Origin: Marthasterias glacialis
Taxonomy: Eukaryota > Echinodermata > Asteroidea > Forcipulatida > Asteriidae
Assembly: GCA_911728455.2 (NCBI GenBank)
Contig: OU452231.1
Location: forward strand, 13,168,338-13,232,337
Reading direction: 5' to 3'
DNA: 64,000 bases
The first letter of the stretch is position 1; every line of letters starts with the position of its first letter. A model generated the notes under the pieces. That model saw only the letters and a list, made by a program, of their open reading frames with translations. It was not told the DNA's origin and did not search any database. This document shows, piece by piece, positions 44,101 through 54,774 of this stretch. A program made the translations under genes and the position numbers.

Positions 44101-47100
44101 ACAAACCATTGCATTTTTTAAAAATGTAGGAAAAACAATCTGAGACGATAAATGCAAACGTCAATGATTCTCCACCCGTTCTATCACCTTGAAGTTTCTC
44201 ACAGTATCATGGGTCAATCGTATCTCCAGACGTAAAATACAGTAACTTATATCTGGAAAATGGCTCTTTTGCCAGAGAAAGTGCGTACAAGATTATCCTT
44301 TCTTCAACACAGTGTTTTCTAAATTTTTTGGATTTAGTCGCATCATTTTAGAAATAACCATTGTTTTTGGGGTTTTTTTTCGGGGGTGGGTGGGGGTCAG
44401 AAACAAATCTGAATTGAAAAGCCAGATTTCACCGAGTGATTATATTCCCCGACAATGCACAAACAAATGCAGTCATTATTTGTTTTATATAACTCAGATC
44501 CTCGTTATTTGAACATTTTTTAACAATAAACATGATAAACACAAAAGAGACACGGATACTAGACCACCACCCACTCAAAATTCTATAAAAAACAACAACT
44601 TTTAAACAACATGAACGACTCCGTGTAGACACCAACCTTGTCCGCTGTGACACGACCTTGCCTTGGTTTGACAAACAGACAGGGAACAATTATTGTAGAA
44701 ACGACGCTGCGGAGTGTCCAATAATTATCCATTTTGGACTTCAATATTAAATTTTGGAACATCACAGCAATATTTTTCCTCCTTTTTTGGTTGAGGAGTT
44801 GCATGCCTGTTGTTCTTAAGGTGGCAATATCTCAAAACGACAAAGAGTTTAAAGGGTCTGTATACGTTTGGTAATGACTCTGAAAATTTATGGCAATAAT
44901 AACTCACTTGGTAAGAAGTACAGCAGCTTTGGATAGTATAATGCATTTTGAGAAACGTTTCACTTCGAAGTACTGCAGTTATGGAAAAATACATAACTTT
45001 TTATCCCCCAAAAATTTGAATCTGAGAAGCGTTATGGCCATAACGCTTCTCAGAATGTGTATTCCAATGACGGATACTTCTTCTGCGTGAACACAACCGC
45101 TCCAGATTTTTGGTAATATCTCAAAAACGCTGCCACCTTTTGAACTGAAATTTACACAGGTTAGTTTTATGGCATATATATACAATTATATAGCATTAAG
45201 GCAAATGTACGGTTCCAAAAACCAAAGGTATACTTTGCCTTTAAAGCTAAAAGTGTGTGTGTGGGTGTGTGTGTGTGGATGTGTGTGTGTGCCCTTACAC
45301 TCACCAACTTACAGGGCACTTTACACAATGGAACAATGCTACCCCACAAGGTTTTCTTTGTTCTAGTGCTACCCCACAAGGGAATTCTTTAGAAAAGGGA
45401 CAATAAGTTGAACAATGAAGTACCCCGCAACTGGCCATGTGTAAGGGTGTGTGTGGGTGTGTGTGTGTGAAATTCCGGAATTAAGTTGGGACAGAGGGAC
45501 TAGTTGTCCCAAACACATACTTTTTATGTAGTCAAGCAGTACAATTACATTCCTAATATTTATATGTAAATGCAACTTACAGTCAAATTACATACAAAAA
45601 TAAATGTTCAAACCATTTGTTCTACTATTTGTTAAATTCTTTATGTTGTTGGGAAACATTGAATATTTCTTTATAGCAATGTCCCGTGTTTTATTCTGTG
45701 TACACTGAACTTTTTTTTGTTTTGTTTTAAATATAATGTAATGGCACCCTGTATAAAATACACAAAAATACACATTCTGGAAAGTTTTTGAGATTAAGGG
45801 GGAGAAGTTTAGACTACAACTCAAAATGGTACATTTTGAAAATTTGAGAGCACAATATTAAGTTTGGGCAAGTAGTGAAACTCAATATCCGGTTAACGAC
45901 CTTTCAACTATCTGCTGATATCCGTTGATAGCTGCTGTACATGTATATTTGTAGTGTTTGTTTCATAAAGAACCAAAATGCCACTTTTACAAGAAATAAG
46001 ACAACTAAAGTACACATGTGAAATTTCAATGATGAAATGTAATTATAATAAGTCAAAAATATAAAAAATATTGGAGGAAAAACAAAAGAAGAAAAAATGG
46101 AAAGAAAACAAAATGAACTAGTTATCAATCCGCCTCCCCTGACCAGATTGCATGGCATAACCCAACAATCCATACAGTACTTTTGCTTGCATGACACGAG
46201 ACTTTAATCTTTAATCTTTAATGGGAACAACTCTCAAGGAAACTAGTAAAATATGATGAAGGATGCACACAACTCATCAGCAGTAATAACAAATGATAAT
46301 AATAATACCGGAGTCTTATATAGAGCACAGATCTACCAACAATTAGGAAATCAAGGCGCTTATTATAATATTGTATTATTTTCAATTATGAAAGCCATTT
46401 GTGTTGCACCTTGTAATGGTTTTACAAGGTGCTACAGCGCATAAGGCAGCCACTGCCAGAAACAATGGGGCCAACCCCTTCTTTGAGCAATAAGTGTAAC
46501 TGGGTTCTTTTTCGTGTATTACACAACACACAGGACCAACGGCTTTACGTCCCATCTGAAGGACGCAGCAATAGTGGTTAAGTGTCTTGATTAAGGACAC
46601 AAGTGTCAAGACTGGGACTCGAACCTACACTCTGCTTATCAAAACACCAGAGCATGAGTCAAGTGCGTTTGACCGTTCGGCTATGACATGCCAATAGTAA
46701 CACCCCGATTAAAAATCAGTTAGTCCATTGATTCCGATTTTACACAATGGCGTGTTTCAATGTCACCCGTTTGCTGGCTCAACAAATATTTCGTCAGCCA
46801 GTGCCAACTGGTTAAAATTTCAACAATGTTGCAAGTTAAGTTGTTGTAAATGGCTAATCCTTTCTGTTGCAGAAAAAAAAGCTCTTATCAGCCAAAATGT
46901 ATGGTTCAGCGTATTCAGTTTATGAGCTCAGCCAGCCCCGGTCCGCCCCGGTTATTCTTTGTGCTTTGTTAGCAAGGTGAAAGGATTCACAACAGGGCGA
47001 AGTTAATGAGCTGCTAGCCTATCGATCGGAGGCGCTAAGGCCAATAACTGGCCAACATGGCTAGGTCGGCAGCTCCGCAGCCTGCTGATTAAATTATTGT

Positions 47101-48782
47101 TAACAAGTCAATACAACCTAAATATGTTGCCTTCTTCTAATACCAGGCATGTGCAAACTAGATAAAGCCTACGTGCAATTCATTTTCTCATTATTTTCCT
47201 TCTCAACAGATAAATCCATAAGTCCTTCCTCGATGGCACCCTCATGAACTCATGGAGCTTGGTCATCCTCTGCTTGAGAACCCTGAGTTGGTGACACCCT
47301 GGCCTAAGCATCCAGTGCTTGATGTCACTGAATCACCCTTCAATCTGAGAGAAGCAAATCCACAGGCAGCCAAAGCTCTCTGATGTCACCCAAGTGTCAC
47401 TGACTACTTGATGCCAAGAAAACCAACTACACTGGTGGATCTTCAATACAATCAAGGTATGTTGCATACATTTTTGCAATGTGACTATAAAAGGGTTTGC
47501 CCATTTATTTGTCTCTTTGAGAGTACTGCTGGCACAAAGAATCCTTGACTCAACAAAGCCAAGGAAACAAAGATTCTTTTTGAAGCACCATGATTTATGG
47601 TTTATCTTGAAAATATCATTTGAAGGCACCGATAATCTCAAGACCTTGGCCTTGAGATATGGCCAACGATTGGTCCCAAGACTGGAACCATGCCTTGAAA
47701 CTCTATTCACTCAGACTTGGCTCCAATGAGTCAAAGTACAAATACATACATGGTTTTTTTTTCTACTGAGAAAATTTCAAAATCACGCACTATGAATTAC
47801 AAAATCTCAGCCGTGAGCTACAGCAGAGGATTGGTACTTAACATTGAACCATGGCTGGATTCCCTGTTCACTCTAACTTACCTCCATTGAATCGAAATAC
47901 AATGAATAAACAATGGTGGAAGCCTCTCGATGTCTCGTAATCCTGTGCTTGGAACAAAAGGACAAGGGTCTGGAATCGGGATTACACTAAAACCACCTCT
48001 CAATAGCCAGAAAATGCCAAAATATTCAAGACCTTTTTTCTCAGTGTGTGGGTGAAACAAAGTGTTAGACGGAGTATGTGTGCTCTGTGTACGCTAAGCA
48101 TTGGAATGTCCGGACAACCTTTGTTCCGGTATTCTGATTTTACACAATGCCTGTTTGCTGGCTCGAAAAATATTTTCTTGGATACACGTCAGCCGATACC
48201 AACTGGTTAAGAGTGTAATAGAACATTACATGCCCAAACATTACAGAACGGGAACAAGCTAACATAAAGCTTTGTATTTGAGTGGTTACCAAAGTCTACC
48301 AAAACTAAGCATTATGTAACAGACAGGTGAAGTTGATGGCTGTGTGTGAAGCCTGCAGCTATCAGCAACCGAGCATTTATTAATTGAACCAAAAACATCC
48401 TGGCATAAACGCAAAGCCAACCAAGTATAACTCTGTAGATTATCAGTTGCAGAGATGACTAAGTCATGATTTCAGTTATTCATCTCGGTTGAATTGAGTC
48501 AATTTAAATATAAATTTGGAAAAATACTAAGAATGCCATTTGCACCACTTGATTAATATGCAAAAAAGGTTTCTGGTGTTTACCAAGTACTGTGTATAAT
48601 TTTATTTTTTCATTTTTTCATTCCGGGATTGTACACGCAGTTTGTCTGGCTTTATATTAATCGTTCTCTTTACAGATTATGTTTAATCATTTTCCTTTTC
48701 TCTTGTTTCATCCACTACAGATAAACTAATCCAGACAGAGAGTGTCGGATCTTCATTTGGAGCGGCAGTTGATCAACAGTAG
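38199..48782 (+). CDS. Candidate small spliced gene, about 75 residues, weak
   Basis: Possible exons are 38199-38241 (MDTLAYSTRIEDHF, donor TTTTG/GTAAGT, phase 1), 42413-42539 (donor TTTG/GTAAGT, phase 1) and 48721-48782 (acceptor CCACTACAG, DKLIQTESVGSSFGAAVDQQ then TAG). All junctions agree in phase 1. The exon 2 acceptor (ACGTATAG) is poor. The exon-2 region is also open in another frame, and a different terminal exon at 47210 fits equally well. No family is recognised. Introns are 4-6 kb of repeats. Confidence is low. Confidence 0.25.
40536..41100 (+). repeat. Tandem duplication, offset about 325 bases
   Basis: 40536-40760 and 40860-41100 share ordered blocks (TTTAATTTAATATTGGCTGC, TCAGTAATTGTACCTTCCCC/TCATTAATTGTACCTTCCCC, TGCTAATTAGGCACAT/TGCTAATTTGGCACAT). 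This is an old local duplication of AT-rich DNA with no coding content. Confidence 0.7.
41558..41770 (-). mobile_element. tRNA-derived SINE, different family
   Basis: On the minus strand it starts with A-box-like GGTTGGCTCAGTGGTTTCTT and B box CTGGTTCGAATCCCGGACTG about 45 bases later. A body with GATTGGGTTTTCAGTCCC and GCGTGGGTTTTCCC follows. Its head and body differ from the 9510-type SINEs. It could belong to an old SINE superfamily with a conserved central domain; that would need a database match. Confidence 0.65.
42413..42539 (+). CDS. Candidate internal exon with strong donor
   Basis: It encodes ENQLMAVTCMSVVSVDWTQS and ends EVDDPAVFG at TTTG/GTAAGT. The donor is close to consensus. 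A second frame over the same bases is open from an acceptor at about 42335 to TGA near 42493 and contains YVCGFCGL. Only one frame can be the coding one. Confidence 0.3.
43054..43304. mobile_element. hAT-type MITE with 8-bp target-site duplication
   Basis: The element runs from CAGCGCCGTAACTAGGG to TAGTTACACCACTG. The ends are inverted repeats of the CAGTGGYGTAACTA type. It is bounded on both sides by TTGGGTAG (43046-43053 and 43305-43312), an exact 8-bp target duplication, which is the hAT signature. It is 251 bases long with G-rich and C-rich homopolymer tracts and no transposase, so nonautonomous. Confidence 0.85.
43679..44115 (+). repeat. 39-bp tandem repeat (about six units) within a larger repeated frame
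   Basis: Units of AATGATCTTCCGAAGTAGTA plus ATCCATGCATCATTCTCAT run from about 43799 to 44033. On each side lies a copy of TAATGACAGTTAACAAACCATTGC (43692, 43768, 44089). The array is therefore nested in an older repeat. Long open frames here are repeat artefacts. Confidence 0.85.
44853..45240. mobile_element. piggyBac-like MITE between TTAA sites, with 34-bp central palindrome
   Basis: The element is bounded by TTAA at 44849-44852 and 45241-45244, the piggyBac target. The ends AGGGTCTGTATACGTTTGG and CCAAAGGTATACTTTGCCT form terminal inverted repeats. The centre (45021-45054) is a perfect 34-base palindrome around GTTATGGCCATAAC. It is 388 bases long with no transposase. Confidence 0.72.
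45252..45469 (+). repeat. (GT)n microsatellites
   Basis: GT-rich runs occur at about 45252-45292 and again at about 45443-45469, separated by CTACCCCACAAGG duplicates at about 45339 and 45370. Confidence 0.75.
46275..46695 (-). mobile_element. tRNA-derived SINE (copy 5, minus strand, near full length)
   Basis: Read on the minus strand it has the head TGGCATGTCATAGCCGAACG, then GGTTCGAGTCCCAG, and AGACACTTAACCACTATTGC. It also has GGGGTTGGCCCCATTGTTTC and a tail with CTCTATATAAGACTCCGG before a (TTA)n run. It is the same family as the copies in the coiled-coil gene introns. Confidence 0.78.
47835..48215 (+). repeat. Dispersed repeat family copy
   Basis: It is homologous to 5195-5478, sharing CCACCTCTCAATAGCCAGAA and TTGGAATGTCC. 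The right end (CCGATACCAACTGGTTAA) also matches 46730-46815, so fragments of one element are scattered here. Confidence 0.6.
48721..48782 (+). CDS. Candidate terminal exon
   Basis: After a pyrimidine-rich acceptor (TTTCATCCACTACAG) it reads DKLIQTESVGSSFGAAVDQQ and then stops. It fits the phase 1 donor at 42539. A shorter alternative at 47210-47247 starts almost identically (ATAAATCC) and ends SSMAPS. Confidence 0.3.
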
Positions 48783-49134
48783 AGATGCCTCGATCTATCA
48801 ACGATGAAGCCCAGGAGTATCTCCAGAAATCGGCCTTAGTTTAAATACTTAAAAAATAATGAAGACACTTCAAAAGGATCAAATGTTCAAAAAATATCCA
48901 TGGATGTTTTCATACTAAAATAGTAGTGTTTTGTATAAAAACAACATCTTTCTGCTTGAAACATTATCGCTCTGGACTAAATTTTCCACTCTTGTTGAGT
49001 AAATTATCAAAGCTAGATTTGTGAACATTTGGTAGTTTAAAGTGTCTTAATTTTTTTCTAAGTCCTACTAACTTTTCTTTGAAATTAATTTATTTATAAT
49101 GTTAAATACTTCCACTTTTGCGGGAAAATAACCA

Positions 49135-50335
49135 TACTTCCTCTTGTGTGGTGATCTACCCATACTCCCCTTGTGTTGTAAATTACCCATATCTCCCTTG
49201 TGTGGCGACCTACCAAACTCTCCTTGTGTGGTGAGCTACCCATGCTTCCCTTGTGTGATCTAGCCATACTTCCCTTGTATGGTGACCTACCAAACTCCCC
49301 TTGTGTGGTGATCTAGCCATACTTCCCTTGTGTGGTGATCTTACCAAACTTCCCTTGTGTGGTGATCTACCCATACTCCCCTTGTGTTGTAAATTACCCA
49401 TATCCCCTTTGTGTGGTGACCTACCAAACTCTCCTTGTGTGGTGAGCTACCCATACTTCCCTTGTGTGATCTAGCCATACTTCCCCTTGTATGGTGACCT
49501 ACCAAACTCCCCTTGTGTGGTGATCTAGCCATACTTCCCTTGTGTGGTGATCTACCCATACTCCCCTTGTGGTGTAAATTACCCATATCTCCCTTGTGTG
49601 GCGACCTACCAAACTCTCCTTGTGTGGTGAGCTACCCATACTTCCCTTGTGTGATCTAGCCATACTTCCCTTGTATGGTGACCTACCAAACTCCCCTTGT
49701 GTGGTGATCTAGCCATACTTCCCTTGTGTGGTGATCTTACCAAACTTCCCTTGTGTGGTGATCTACCCATACTCCCCTTGTGTTGTAAATTACCCATATC
49801 CCCTTTGTGTGGCGACCTACCAAACTCTCCTTGTGTGGTGAGCTACCCATACTTCCCTTGTGTGATCTAGCCATACTTCCCCTTGTATGGTGACCTACCA
49901 AACTCCCCTTGTGTGGTGATCTAGCCATACTTCCCTTGTGTGGTGATCTACCCATACTCCCCTTGTGTTGTAAATTACCCATATCCCCTTTGTGTGGTGA
50001 CCTACCAAAGTCTCCTTGTGTGGTGAGCTACCCATACTTCCCTTGTGTGATCTAGCCATACTTCCCCATGTATGGTGACCTACCAAACTCCCCTTGTGTG
50101 GTGATCTAGCCATACTTCCCTTGTGTGGTGATCTACCCATACTCCCCTTGTGGTGTAAATTACCCATATCTCCCTTGTGTGGTGACCTACCAAACTCCCC
50201 TTGTGTGGTGATTTACCCATACTTCCCTTGTGTGGTGACCTACCAAACTCCCCTTGTGTGGTGATCTACCCTTACTTCCCTTGTGTGGTGATCTACCCAT
50301 ACTCCCCTTGTGTGGTGATCTACCCACATTCATTT
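49135..50335 (+). repeat. Satellite array A: ~28-bp monomers with ~396-bp higher-order repeat
   Basis: Monomers follow CCTTGTGTGGTGATCTACCC with a variable ATACTC/AAACTC tail, about 43 copies. Variant monomers (TGTTGTAAATTACCC, TGTGATCTAGCC, TATGGTGACCTACC) recur in the same order. Stretches starting near 49210 and 49606 are almost identical, which gives a ~396-base (about 14-monomer) higher-order unit. Long open frames on both strands are artefacts. Confidence 0.92.
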
Positions 50336-50796
50336 GTTTGTATTGATAACAGACATCCACCCCTTGGTTTGTGCCCAAATGCGATTTTAACATAATGTTA
50401 TTTAAATGTAAGTATGAGTTGCTCCTGCTAAATTGAAGCCATTACAAAAGTAGATAGGCCTACTCATAAAATAATGAGTTTGCTTGCGAGTGAATTCATC
50501 ATTTTTATTGCAGAAATTGTAAAAGCTTCTCACTCTAACAAAGAAAAATTGCATCAAACAATTCTGTTTTTTTGCCAAATTTATATTTTTATTTTATATT
50601 TGTTTTGCTCTGCATGATATCGAGAGTATCGTTTAGAGCTCAAAAAAAAAAACCACACATTTTTGCTTTGTTTGATTTTTAGTTTCCCAGTATTTTTCCT
50701 TACAAATTCTTAACACATGGCTTCATTTTGTATGAGTAGCTCATTTTGATGAGTTTTTTTTCATGCATGTATAAAAACCCTCTCGAAAACCCATCT

Positions 50797-50975
50797 GCAG
50801 AGTTGTGCAAACAGCCTGTTGGTGGACCCCCCTCGGCTGCCTGGAACAAGTGGTGATGCTGCTGGCCCGAGAGCAATGGAAGGTATGTTCTCTGTTTAGT
50901 GAAGTTCACTTAGATGCACCACTAGTGTTCTACTTCACTAGAGTAATGCCTTACAAGACTTGACGAGCTAGAGCG
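50797..50975 (+). repeat. Left arm of the inverted repeat flanking satellite array B
   Basis: It begins GCAGAGTTGTGCAAACAGCC and includes ATGTTCTCTGTTTAGTGAAG. It matches the reverse complement of 53925-54101 over about 175 bases. An exon-like reading (SCANSLLVDPPRLPG, donor ATGGAAG/GTATGT) is present in this arm but is not preserved in the other arm. Confidence 0.8.
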
Positions 50976-51349
50976 AGCGTTTTTGGAAGCATGCACACAT
51001 TTACTAGGGTATGAGCTGGAAGCGAGTAGTTGGACCCTAAAACGTGTTGATCGATCTCCCAAGACGTCGGGATGAGGGCCCCTTATTATTTAGCCTTTTG
51101 TTGGTCACGTCATTCTTTTGTTCTCTAGTAAACAGGTTTGTACTGGGGTTTGTTTGAAACCTTCAAGAGCGGTGCCATGAGATGCCATTTTTTGAGCCAA
51201 TGGAATCTGGATCCAGTGGATGATGAGGACTTCTATCTAGTTGATGGTTTGAGGGCTGGAGAAACATTATCTGCTTGACATCTAAACTTTCTTTGTAAGA
51301 ACAACTCTCATTTTATTGCCTTTTTAATATCAAAGATGACATTGGATTG

Positions 51350-53400
51350 CTATACTCCACTTTTATGGTGAATAACCCGCATTTCCCCTTGTGTGGTGAA
51401 CTAACCTTACTTTCCTTATGTGGTGGGCTACCCAGACACCCCTTGAGCGGTGAGCTACCCATACTCCCCTTGTGTGGTGAGCTACCCATACTCCCCTTGT
51501 GTGGTGATCTACCCATACTCCCCTTGTGTGGTGAGCTACCAATACTCCCCTTGCGCGGTGAGCTACCCATACTCCCCTTGTGTGGTGAGCTACCCATACT
51601 CCCCTTGTGTGGTGAGCTACCCCATACTCCCCTTGTGTGGCGGCGAGCTACCCCATACTCCCCTTGTGTGGTGAGCTACCCATACTCCCCTTGAGCGGTG
51701 AGCTACCCATACTCCCCTTGCATAGTGAGCAAACCATACTCCCCTTGTGTGGTGAGCTACCCATACTCCCCTTGTATGGTGAGCAACCCACACTCCCTTC
51801 ATGTGGTGAGCTACCCATACTCCCCTCGTGTGGTGAGCTACCCATACTCCCCTTGTATGGTGAGCAACCCACACTCCCCTCATGTGGTGAGCTACCCATA
51901 CTCCCCTCGTGTGGTGAGCTACCCATACTCCCCTCGTGTGGTGAGCTACCCTATACTCCCCTTGTGTGGTGAGCTACCCATACTCCCCTTGTGTGGTGAG
52001 TTACCCATACTCCCTGTGTAGTGAGCTACCCATACTCCACTTATGTGGTGAGCTTCCCCTACACCGCGTGTGTGGTGAGCTACCCATACTCCTCTTGTGT
52101 GGTGAGCTACCCATACTCCCCTTGTATGGTGAGCTACCCATACTGCCTGTGTGGTGAGCTACCGTACTCCCCTTGTGTGGTGAGCTACCCCGTACCCCCT
52201 TGTGTGGTGAGCTACCCATACTTCCCTTGTGTGGTGAGCTACCCCATACTTCCCTTGTGTGGTGAGCTACCCCATACTCCCCTTGTGTGGTGAGCTACCC
52301 CATACTCCCCTTGTGTGGTGAGCTACCCATACTTCCCTTGTGGTGAGCTACCCATACTTCCCTTGTGGTGAGCTACCCCATACTTCCCTTGTATGGTGAG
52401 CTACCCCGTACTTCCCTTGTGTGGTGAGCTACCCCATACTCCCCTTGTGTGGTGAGCTACCCCATACTCCCCTTGTGTGGTGAGCTATCCCATACTCCCC
52501 TTGTGTGGTGAGCTACCCATACTTCCCTTGTGTGGTGAGCTACCCCATGCTTCCCTTGTATGGTGAGCTACCTATACTTCCCTTGTGTGTTGAGCTACCC
52601 ATACTTCCCTTGTGTGGTGAGCTACCCATACTTCCCTTGTGTGGTGAGCTACCCTATACTTCCCTTGTGTGGTGAGCTACCCATACTTCCCTTGTGTGGT
52701 GAGCTACCCATACTTCCCTTGTGTGGTGAGCTACCCATACTTCCCTTGTGTGGTGAGCTACCCATACTTCCCTTGTGTGGTGAGCTACCCTATACTTCCC
52801 TTGTGTGGTGAGCTACCCATACTTCCCTTGTGTGGTGAGCTACCCTATACTTCCCTTGTGTGGTGAGCTACCCTATACTTCCCTTGTGTGGTGAGCTACC
52901 CATACTTCCCTTGTGTGGTGAGCTACCCCATGCTTCCCTTGTGTGGTGAGCTACCCCATACTTCCCTTGTATGGTGAGCTACCCCATACTCCCATAGCTA
53001 CCCTATACTTCCCTTGTGTGGTGAGCTACCCATACTTCCCTTGTGTGGTGAGCTACCCTATACTTCCCTTGTGTGGTGAGCTACCCATACTTCCCTTGTG
53101 TGGTGAGCTACCCTATAATTCCCTTGTGTGGTGAGCTACCCTATACTTCCCTTGTGTGGTGAGCTACCCATACTTCCCTTGTGTGGTGAGCTACCCCATG
53201 CTTCCCTTGTGTGGTGAGCTACCCTATACTTCCCTTGTGTGGTGAGCTACCCATACTTCCCTTGTGTGGTGAGCTACCCCATACTCCCCTTATGCGGTGA
53301 GCTACCCTTACTTCCCTTGTGTGGTGAGCTACCCATACTCCCCTTGTATGGTATCCAAACTTTGCATATTTGGTAATCTACTCTCGTACATACCCCTGTG
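51350..53400 (+). repeat. Satellite array B: 27/28-bp monomers, about 72 copies
   Basis: Monomers follow CTTGTGTGGTGAGCTACCCA with TACTCCC or TACTTCCC. The left half prefers CTCCCC and the right half CTTCCC, so it has two homogenised subfamilies. The 27-base units are multiples of 3 and give endless open frames (YPYSPCVVS-type). Edges are degenerate (51365, 53345-53420), as expected for unequal exchange. It has the same monomer family as array A, about 1 kb away. Confidence 0.93.
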
Positions 53401-53924
53401 TTACGAGTAACCCCCTACTTCCCATACTTTTGGTGTAAAATATTACATCGTATATTAATCCAATGTCATTTTTGTTATTTAGTGGCGATTAAGTTGAAAA
53501 GGTCACTATTCATTGAACTAAAACAGTTTCCAAATTTGCGATCTTTTTGATGATTTGTTTGATGCACTTATGACTTTGTTTTTAATCAAAGTCGGTCACA
53601 ATTAAGTGATGTAGTAGTTGTTTTATCAGTCGACTACATTTGAACATCCAAATTGCAGCCCCACAAAATGCAAGGGGTTAAAATATGGCCATTGCAGAAC
53701 ATGTTTCTCCAACCATCACATGATCATCTGGATAGAAGTCTTCATCATCTATTGGGTTAGGATCCCATTGGAACAAGAGTTGATATCTCTTGGCACCACC
53801 AGTGCAGCTTGGTTACGAAACAACATTAGGTGAAATCCTAAGCACTCTTGGGGCATCACTCATTTAAGCAGGCAACAACTCCCTTCTGCTCAAGACTGCG
53901 TCTAAAACACTGCGCAAAGTTGCG

Positions 53925-54101
53925 TCTAGCTCGTTAGGTTTTGTAGGACAGTACACTGTTGAAGTAAACCACTAGTAGCGCATCTAATTGAACTTCACTA
54001 AACAGAGAACATATCGACCATTGCACTTGGGCCTTTAAGTCACTACAAGTTCCAAGGTAGCCGATGGGGGGGCCACCAACAGGTGTTTTCACAACTCTGC
54101 T
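53925..54101 (-). repeat. Right arm of the inverted repeat flanking satellite array B
   Basis: Its reverse complement starts GCAGAGTTGTGAAAACACCT and contains ATGTTCTCTGTTTAGTGAAG. This places array B inside a ~3.3-kb unit with inverted ends. No clear target-site duplication flanks it. Confidence 0.8.
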
Positions 54102-54239
54102 ATTTTTTTTAAGTCACTTTTTTAATAAAAAAAAATTGAAATGTACCCTCTCTCTGTAATTTTTGTCTTATTGGCGTCAAACCTACCCCCCCGGCCACCA
54201 CCCCTCCCGATTAAAATATAGAGGGCCCATCTTAGCCTA

Positions 54240-54304
54240 TGGAACCCACCCCACCCTGTAGAAACCAACCCAGGGGGTAAGTTTCTACAGGGTGGGATGG
54301 GTTC
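54240..54304. repeat. Short perfect-arm hairpin
   Basis: GGAACCCACCCCACCCTGTAG and CTACAGGGTGGGATGGGTTCC are inverted arms around a short loop. This could be a small MITE remnant or a structured RNA segment. Nothing indicates transcription. Confidence 0.55.
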
Positions 54305-54342
54305 CACCGAGTAAGGTGAACCCTCAGGCCACTATGTTTTCC

Positions 54343-54597
54343 AGCAATGCAATTGGGTGTGTATTGCGCACTTTTATCATGGTCTTTTGCGCATGGAAAC
54401 AACCAAAAAATTAATACACACCCAATTCATGTTGCATTGTGGGCAAACATGGCGGCCAAGTAGAAAAGGCTCTCATGTCTTCCAACGATGCAATTGGGTG
54501 TGTATTGCGCGCTTTTAGCAAGGTATTTTGCGCATGGAAACAACCCAAAAAATAATACACACCGAATTCATGTTGCATTGTGGGCAAACATGGCAGC
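54343..54597. repeat. Two tandem copies of a ~120-bp palindromic MITE
   Basis: Each copy runs from GATGCAATTGGGTGTGTATT to AATACACACCCAATTCATGT (with small differences), followed by TGCATTGTGGGCAAACATGG. Copies start about 137 bases apart. Both are inverted repeats, so the locus has four alternating arms. Confidence 0.72.
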
Positions 54598-54624
54598 CAA
54601 TACACAAGACAACTAAAAAAATGA

Positions 54625-54730
54625 GACATCAGTTGGGGTTAGAGCAAATCAACCAAAGGGGAATTCTTTAAACACTTCAACAATTTTAATGTATGCCCTT
54701 TGGTTAAGTTGATTTGCCCTCAATTAGCAT
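54625..54730. repeat. Hairpin element
   Basis: The arms AGAGCAAATCAACCAAAGGG and CCCTTTGGTTAAGTTGATTT plus GCCCT flank a ~55-base AT-rich loop. No coding content. Confidence 0.6.
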
Positions 54731-54774
54731 CAGCCTTTATTCTCTTACATATAACACTTTTATTGAATTTATCA

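Noticed and set aside
47333-47710. 125-codon minus-strand open frame
   Set aside because: Its sequence overlaps fragments of the dispersed repeat family seen at 5195, 47835 and 61100, and it has no recognisable domain.
49210-53134. Many open frames on both strands (YPYSPCVVS and HKGSMGSSP types)
   Set aside because: They follow from 27/28-base satellite monomers lacking stops. Both strands and several frames are open at once, which real genes do not show.
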